Shown here: positions 59,656 to 64,000 of the stretch, piece by piece | How positions within the stretch are numbered: the first letter of the stretch is position 1 | Layout: each line of letters opens with the position of its first letter | From: Syngnathus acus | Lineage: Eukaryota > Chordata > Actinopteri > Syngnathiformes > Syngnathidae | Direction: 5' to 3' | Assembly (NCBI RefSeq): GCF_901709675.1 | Contig: NC_051094.1 | Coordinates: forward strand, 5,853,001 to 5,917,000 | DNA: 64,000 nucleotides | Position numbers and translations under genes: made by a program | Notes under the pieces: model-generated | Databases searched by the model: none | What the model was told of the DNA's origin: nothing | Seen by the model: only the letters and a program-made list of their open reading frames with translations

Positions 59656-62600
59656 TGATATTATTATAATTTTCTTTTCATGTACTTAGAGAACATGCAA
59701 ATATGCACATGAACATGCAGGTAAAAACATTCTATTTCATAACACTGTGGTGAATGCAGAAAATTAATTTGTACAAACAGAAATGTTTCCCTCTCTGCTC
59801 TGGTTCAAGGTCCGATTTGTGAATGAATAATTCCCAAGTAAATGCTTTAACAGTCATTTTACAAGAGATTGCTTATTACGAATGTAGCGATCAGATTTAG
59901 TCGCTGTTTAGTGCAGGGGTGAATATTTTCTGGTGGATTACCGGGTCTCAACCGTTCCCCCACCCCTAAAAAAAATCTTAAACTGTTCAGGTCATGGTGT
60001 TTTGGTTTGTTTTTAGGGGGAGGCTAGAAGGGATTAACGACATTTAAATGATTAATTAAACTTGAATCTCAAGACTGCACTGTACTTTTCTGCCAGTGTC
60101 AAAGGCTGTTCATGTGGCTAACATATTTTATTTGTTGGCTTTTGCTCCGGTGAATTTGAAGGCCTCCTCAGCTTATGTCATAACTTTATTACTGCAGCCC
60201 ATCCGCAGTAGGAAGCATAATGTCAGGATGGATTAAAATCGACCTTTGCTGTGCGTGTGTGTGTGTGTGTGTACTTCTGCCTGTATGCACCTACTCAATT
60301 GGTCACATACAAGTATAACATAAATGAGTACAGCGAAAAGTATGCTTCTCTGAATTCCGCTGATTATTAGACTCATGTGGTTGAATAATTAAAATCATTT
60401 TGACATTAATTATTGATTCCAAAATGAAAGCCAAGGTTGGCTAACAAATCTGTTGGGGTATGCTTATGGATGTAACTGCTGGATCGAGCAAACGGACGGC
60501 GAGAGGAGGCCATTTATATTTCAGGGCAGACAGAAAGTAAACTTGCTAGAAAGAGCAAAGAGGAGCTATAATAACTCCCAGCCAGAGGGAGGCTGTGATC
60601 CTAGAGCTCAAGAAAGCAGGCAAGCGGCTTTATGAGGGCTGAGGGAAAGCGTCCTCATCTGGAAGCGGCCGGGTCAAGCGGCGCTCGTGGCTGGGACGAG
60701 CAGATAGGGACGTTCGGGAAGAGGGGCAAAAGTTGAACCAGGTGGCTCACTTCATTTCAGTTGCATCATATGCAACTCTATTGACGTCAGTAAATGCCAG
60801 AAACATACAGGGAAGAGTCCAATTTAACTATTTTTTTTGCCTCTGTGTTTTACAGCGTCACCACAAGCACCATGATTCAAAGTTGTGTGTCAAAGGGTCC
60901 CGTTTAAGATGGAAAACCGCAAGGAATAAAAGCTGACTTGTCATTTTTGTTCGAAAACAAAAAGGGGTGTTTGAAGTGGCTGCTGGAAACAAAGGTTGGT
61001 TGAAGAGTGATATGTGGCCATGTGAGTAATATAAGCAATAAAATGAGTCATAAAAATAATGATATTAAAATGCAGTCACGCAATGTGTGTGGTTTACATT
61101 TTCCAGCAAGATAGATAAGTTACGGTCCGTTTAAAGGAGATGAAGCCTTCCAAATGACATGCAGAAATCCCCCTGCATATTCGCGGTTTGTAATTCACAA
61201 ATTCACCTCTTTGTGGTTTTTGTTTGTCCAAGTACAAACATGTCAAGGAGGTATGTTGAAATGATGCACGGACAAGCTTTGCATGTTGGCCGGCAGCTTA
61301 TTTTAGCCCGCGTTGTTAGTGGAAGTTAGAGAGAGTCTTCACCACAGGCATGTACATGCACACTCGGCATTTATTTGTAAGGATAGTGTTGTGAGATGAC
61401 TTTGAAATTATATTTAACTATGATCCTAGTTTGTGGTTTATTTACAGTAATGTTGCTGGGGATAGGAATCAAGCCCTACCGCCTGGAGATTAACACTGGG
61501 TGTAAAATAAACATTTATTTATAAAATGTATTTATTTATTTTAGATTGTTTTTTTACTTTTGTATTTTATTATTTCGACTTTTATTGACTATTATTCCTT
61601 ATTTTAGATTGTGCAGGTGCACCTAATATGGTAGCGTGTTTGAAAAGAAGCATCATGGCTTCAGTTTGTGGGCAACAAAATACAACATTGCAGACTTCCT
61701 AAAAATCGAACGTGTCTCAAAAGAAAAGTGTTGCCCAGCAAGTACACAGTGCACGTTGGTCATATGCACAAACCCAGCGGCAGTTATTCCAGCCCAATTT
61801 CAAGCACAAAACCAACTCGCCCACCCCCCTAACTCAAGCTTCCACGCAGACACTCAAATTGTGCGGCGTGGACTTGAGCTAACTTTGAAATGCAAATATG
61901 CACCCATGACCGCGCTCAAGCAGCACTCAACAAGCTCGGCACTCTGAAGGTACCGACGAGGACTTGAAATTGGAGGAGGCATCCAATTGTCTGACACTCC
62001 GAGGCCACGCTAGTAGCGCTTTCTCATTTGTATCCATTTACTTCCCACTTGGTGGACTGCAAATGTTACAGCACTACTTGGACACAAATATTGGAAACAT
62101 GGCCATTACACTCAGAATAATCCAACCAGGGATGAGCGCAATTATCAACCGACTCATTAAAATTTTACTTGACACTTTCAGTTCTTTCTATTCTACAGTA
62201 GTACATCAAATCACTAAAGAGAAACAATATCTCTAATTAGCTGCTCTGTCAAGAACAGAATGCAAATACTTTGTTTGCCTTTTCATCATCACAGCTCTGA
62301 CAAGCAGAACTCTGACCAGACATCTCCATTTCATCTTCATGTGATTGAGGCTCTCTGCTCGTCCATCTGTTTTCCACGCTGCGATGCTCCCAATGGCTAC
62401 TGCAGAAATTGGAGGGAAAAATTCATTCATGATATAAGTGAGCGATTTTTGATTGTGCTTGGAAATGCCATTAATATGTGACGGTCTCCTCCAAAAAAAC
62501 ATGAAAAAGCGGTCTCCCGAAAAAAAAAAAGTTTGTTCTTTGTATCTGAAATTTTCACTCACATGAAAAAGCTAAGCAAAAAAAATGTGCAATTAGGGAG

Positions 62601-62665
62601 TTAGTAAATCGGAGATTGGAAATATGCTCCGCGATGTTGGTGGTAAACGGTTGAAATCAAAATTA

Positions 62666-62683
62666 TACACACACACACACACA
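62666..62683. repeat. (CA)n microsatellite
   Basis: About nine copies of AC/CA about 150 bp beyond the likely end of commd10. Confidence 0.9.
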
Positions 62684-62841
62684 TGTGCATGCATGCACAC
62701 ACCTCCCAGAACTTCCATTGTCACCTCCACATCTGATTTTAGTCTATTTGTTGCAATATGACTTCATTTGCCTTTCTAATTGCACACTTACATTCAAATA
62801 CACAAATGATGAACGGAAGTGAACACACATTTGAGAATTGT

Positions 62842-62847
62842 TTTATT
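62842..62847 (-). terminator. commd10: commd10 poly(A) signal AATAAA
   Basis: TTTATT on the + strand reads AATAAA on the - strand, about 200 nt after the commd10 stop. It is the first canonical hexamer in that direction. Confidence 0.6.
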
Positions 62848-63002
62848 GACAAAAAATCCAAAGTTACATTACTAAAACAGTTCAGCTATGAAAATACTGC
62901 ACGTAATTCTTGAATGACAAAAAGGTGTGTTCCATTCATGGACTGTCTTCTTTTTCTTGCAATTTTAAGATGTGAGCAAGACACTCAAGTGTGTATTTGT
63001 GC

Positions 63003-63022
63003 GTGTGTGTGTGTGTGTGTGT
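63003..63022. repeat. (GT)10 run in commd10 3'UTR
   Basis: Ten GT on the + strand, hence (AC)10 in the commd10 transcript, 22 bp beyond the stop codon. Confidence 0.9.
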
Positions 63023-63044
63023 TTGCAGCCATGGTTTACAATGA

Positions 63045-63083
63045 TCAAGTCAGGGAATCCAGTTGGCCTTGTACAATTTCAAG
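63045..63083 (-). CDS. commd10: COMMD10 terminal coding exon LEIVQGQLDSLT-stop
   Basis: 39 nt including TGA, after acceptor cttcttacag on the - strand. The last residues QLDSLT are the C-terminus of COMMD10 in mammals. The intron from the previous exon is only 87 bp. Together with the adjacent exon the identity is secure. Confidence 0.93.
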   Translation of the reverse strand, partial: LEIVQGQLDSLT

Positions 63084-63170
63084 CTGTAAGAAAGAAGAGG
63101 TTGAGTAAGGGGGGGGCTGACATGCATCACACACACACACACACACACGCAAACTGAGATAAACACTGAC
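63084..63170 (-). other. commd10: commd10 last intron, 87 bp
   Basis: Minimal intron between the two commd10 exons. In sense orientation it carries a GT run (complement of the CA run at 63128-63149), then a C-rich and pyrimidine-rich tract ending tcttacag. Confidence 0.85.
63128..63149. repeat. (CA)11 run in the last commd10 intron
   Basis: Eleven CA on the + strand, hence (TG)11 in the commd10 transcript, about 45 bp upstream of the terminal exon acceptor. Confidence 0.9.
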
Positions 63171-63230
63171 CTTGTTGTAGAACTCAAGCAGCTCTTGGTG
63201 GTTAAACTCAACAAAGACATTTTCCGGAAC
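63171..63230 (-). CDS. commd10: COMMD10 penultimate exon VPENVFVEFNHQELLEFYNK
   Basis: 60 nt on the - strand, phase 0/0, acceptor ctctcccaag, donor gtcagt. Its 20 residues align with the C-terminal COMM-domain stretch of human COMMD10 (VLVEFSHKELFDFYNK). COMMD10 is a subunit of the CCC/Commander complex, which recycles membrane cargo from endosomes and has been linked to NF-kappaB control. The rest of the gene must lie beyond position 64000; no other exon was found between 63231 and 64000. Confidence 0.92.
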
Positions 63231-64000
63231 CTTGGGAGAGAGGAAGGACACAGTGAGGACACACAACAAAAAGATGTTATAAGTAATAAGTCATACGATT
63301 GGACTATCTTGCGCGGTCTTCTGGCGCTTTCCGTAAAATCCCTCATTTATTATTGCTGCACTCTGGTCGACGTGTGCTTGCCTCCAACTCGTCATCTATC
63401 AACGTGATTAAAAATACGTGGTCAGCTGAGCCAAAAGCCGTTCTATTTGGAACGTTGTTTCTGCTTCGGGTTCAAAATATCAGAGGCACTTACAGTAGTG
63501 CTTGTGAAAAAGTACAGTTTTTAACCCTGGGTATAAAAAGTCTACACACCCCTGTTAAAAAAACATTTTCCAGCATGAATGTAACCTACTATAAACTGCA
63601 AAATTCAATTGAAAAACATGATATATTTTAGAGAGGGTAAGTAAAAATAAAGTACTAGGATAATATAATTGCACAAGTGTGCACACCCTCTTATAGGATT
63701 TTTATATCCACTGTCCAGGTCAAATCTGGCTGGTTTTGACATTTGACATTGATAATACCAATAAATAACCAAAACTTTACATAGTGAAAAAGTATCAAAA
63801 TCATTACGGCTGTTATTTTTTTCCAATACAAAATAAAATACAAATAGAACATCCTATTGTTTGACTGAGGTTTTTATCAGAAAACAGGTGGTTTTAAATA
63901 TAAAACAAACAAAATGCACATGTGGCAAAATCTGCGGGTCATAATTTGAGAGAGACAATTATTTTCTGAGTGAGCAATACGTAAGGTTTAAAACTTCCCA
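63231..64000 (-). other. commd10: commd10 intron (right part)
   Basis: No further commd10 exon was recognised up to the window edge. Positions 63516-63730 hold a fish repeat. The remainder is AT-rich. Confidence 0.6.
63516..63730. repeat. Fish repeat of the 'tctacacacccctgtt' type, copy 2
   Basis: Words in order: ctgggtataaaaagtctaca, cacccctgtt, actataaactgcaaaattca, attgaaaaacatg, and gcacaagtgtgcacaccctc. I recognise this order from a common teleost repeat. Confidence 0.7.

Larger units (their letters stand above)
53915..62824. other. Intergenic region between repeats and commd10
   Basis: No gene was recognised. It contains the repeats listed separately, a run of AT-rich sequence (55800-57600), a GT run (60252-60271) and a CA run (62666-62683). 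The - strand frame at 59087-59410 is discussed in the findings. Confidence 0.6.
62825..63044 (-). other. commd10: commd10 3'UTR (probable)
   Basis: Sequence after the TGA on the - strand as far as the first good poly(A) signal. It contains a CA dinucleotide tract in the sense orientation (the complement of the GT run at 63003-63022). The 3' end is estimated from the signal at 62842-62847. Confidence 0.6.

Overview
The window is vertebrate nuclear DNA, most likely from a ray-finned (teleost) fish. This rests on the split genes with short introns, the microsatellite density and several interspersed repeats that I recognise as common in teleost genomes. The species cannot be named from what is visible.

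Layout: (1) Positions 1-40,200 hold most of a class 6 semaphorin gene on the + strand, best assigned to sema6a. Seventeen coding exons can be placed to the base, from 2229 to the stop at 38148; the exon or exons with the start codon, signal peptide and extreme N-terminus lie upstream of the window. All reading phases join, giving about 948 residues: most of the Sema domain, a PSI module, a variable juxtamembrane stem including two 21-nt microexons, one membrane helix, and a long cytoplasmic tail encoded by a single 1145-nt last exon. A 3'UTR with two candidate polyadenylation signals follows. (2) 40.2-45.6 kb is intergenic, with simple repeats and a damaged tRNA-Pro-like sequence. (3) 45,679-51,460 is a tandem array of a roughly 670-bp unit, about eight full copies plus two truncated ones. 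It contains a recently duplicated two-unit block (1340 bp) and a strong hairpin at most unit junctions. DNA-transposon-like elements sharing one terminal inverted repeat family lie on both sides, one abutting the array. (4) 51.5-62.8 kb is intergenic, with hAT-like and other short repeats and no recognised gene. (5) At 62.8-63.2 kb the last two coding exons and 3'UTR of commd10 lie on the - strand; the rest of that gene is beyond the right edge.

sema6a encodes a transmembrane guidance ligand/receptor that works with plexin-A proteins. commd10 encodes a COMM-domain subunit of the Commander endosomal recycling complex. They are functionally unrelated, but are convergent neighbours here as I recall them being in human 5q23, which supports both identifications. 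The most unusual structure in the window is the hairpin-bounded tandem array in the gap between them.
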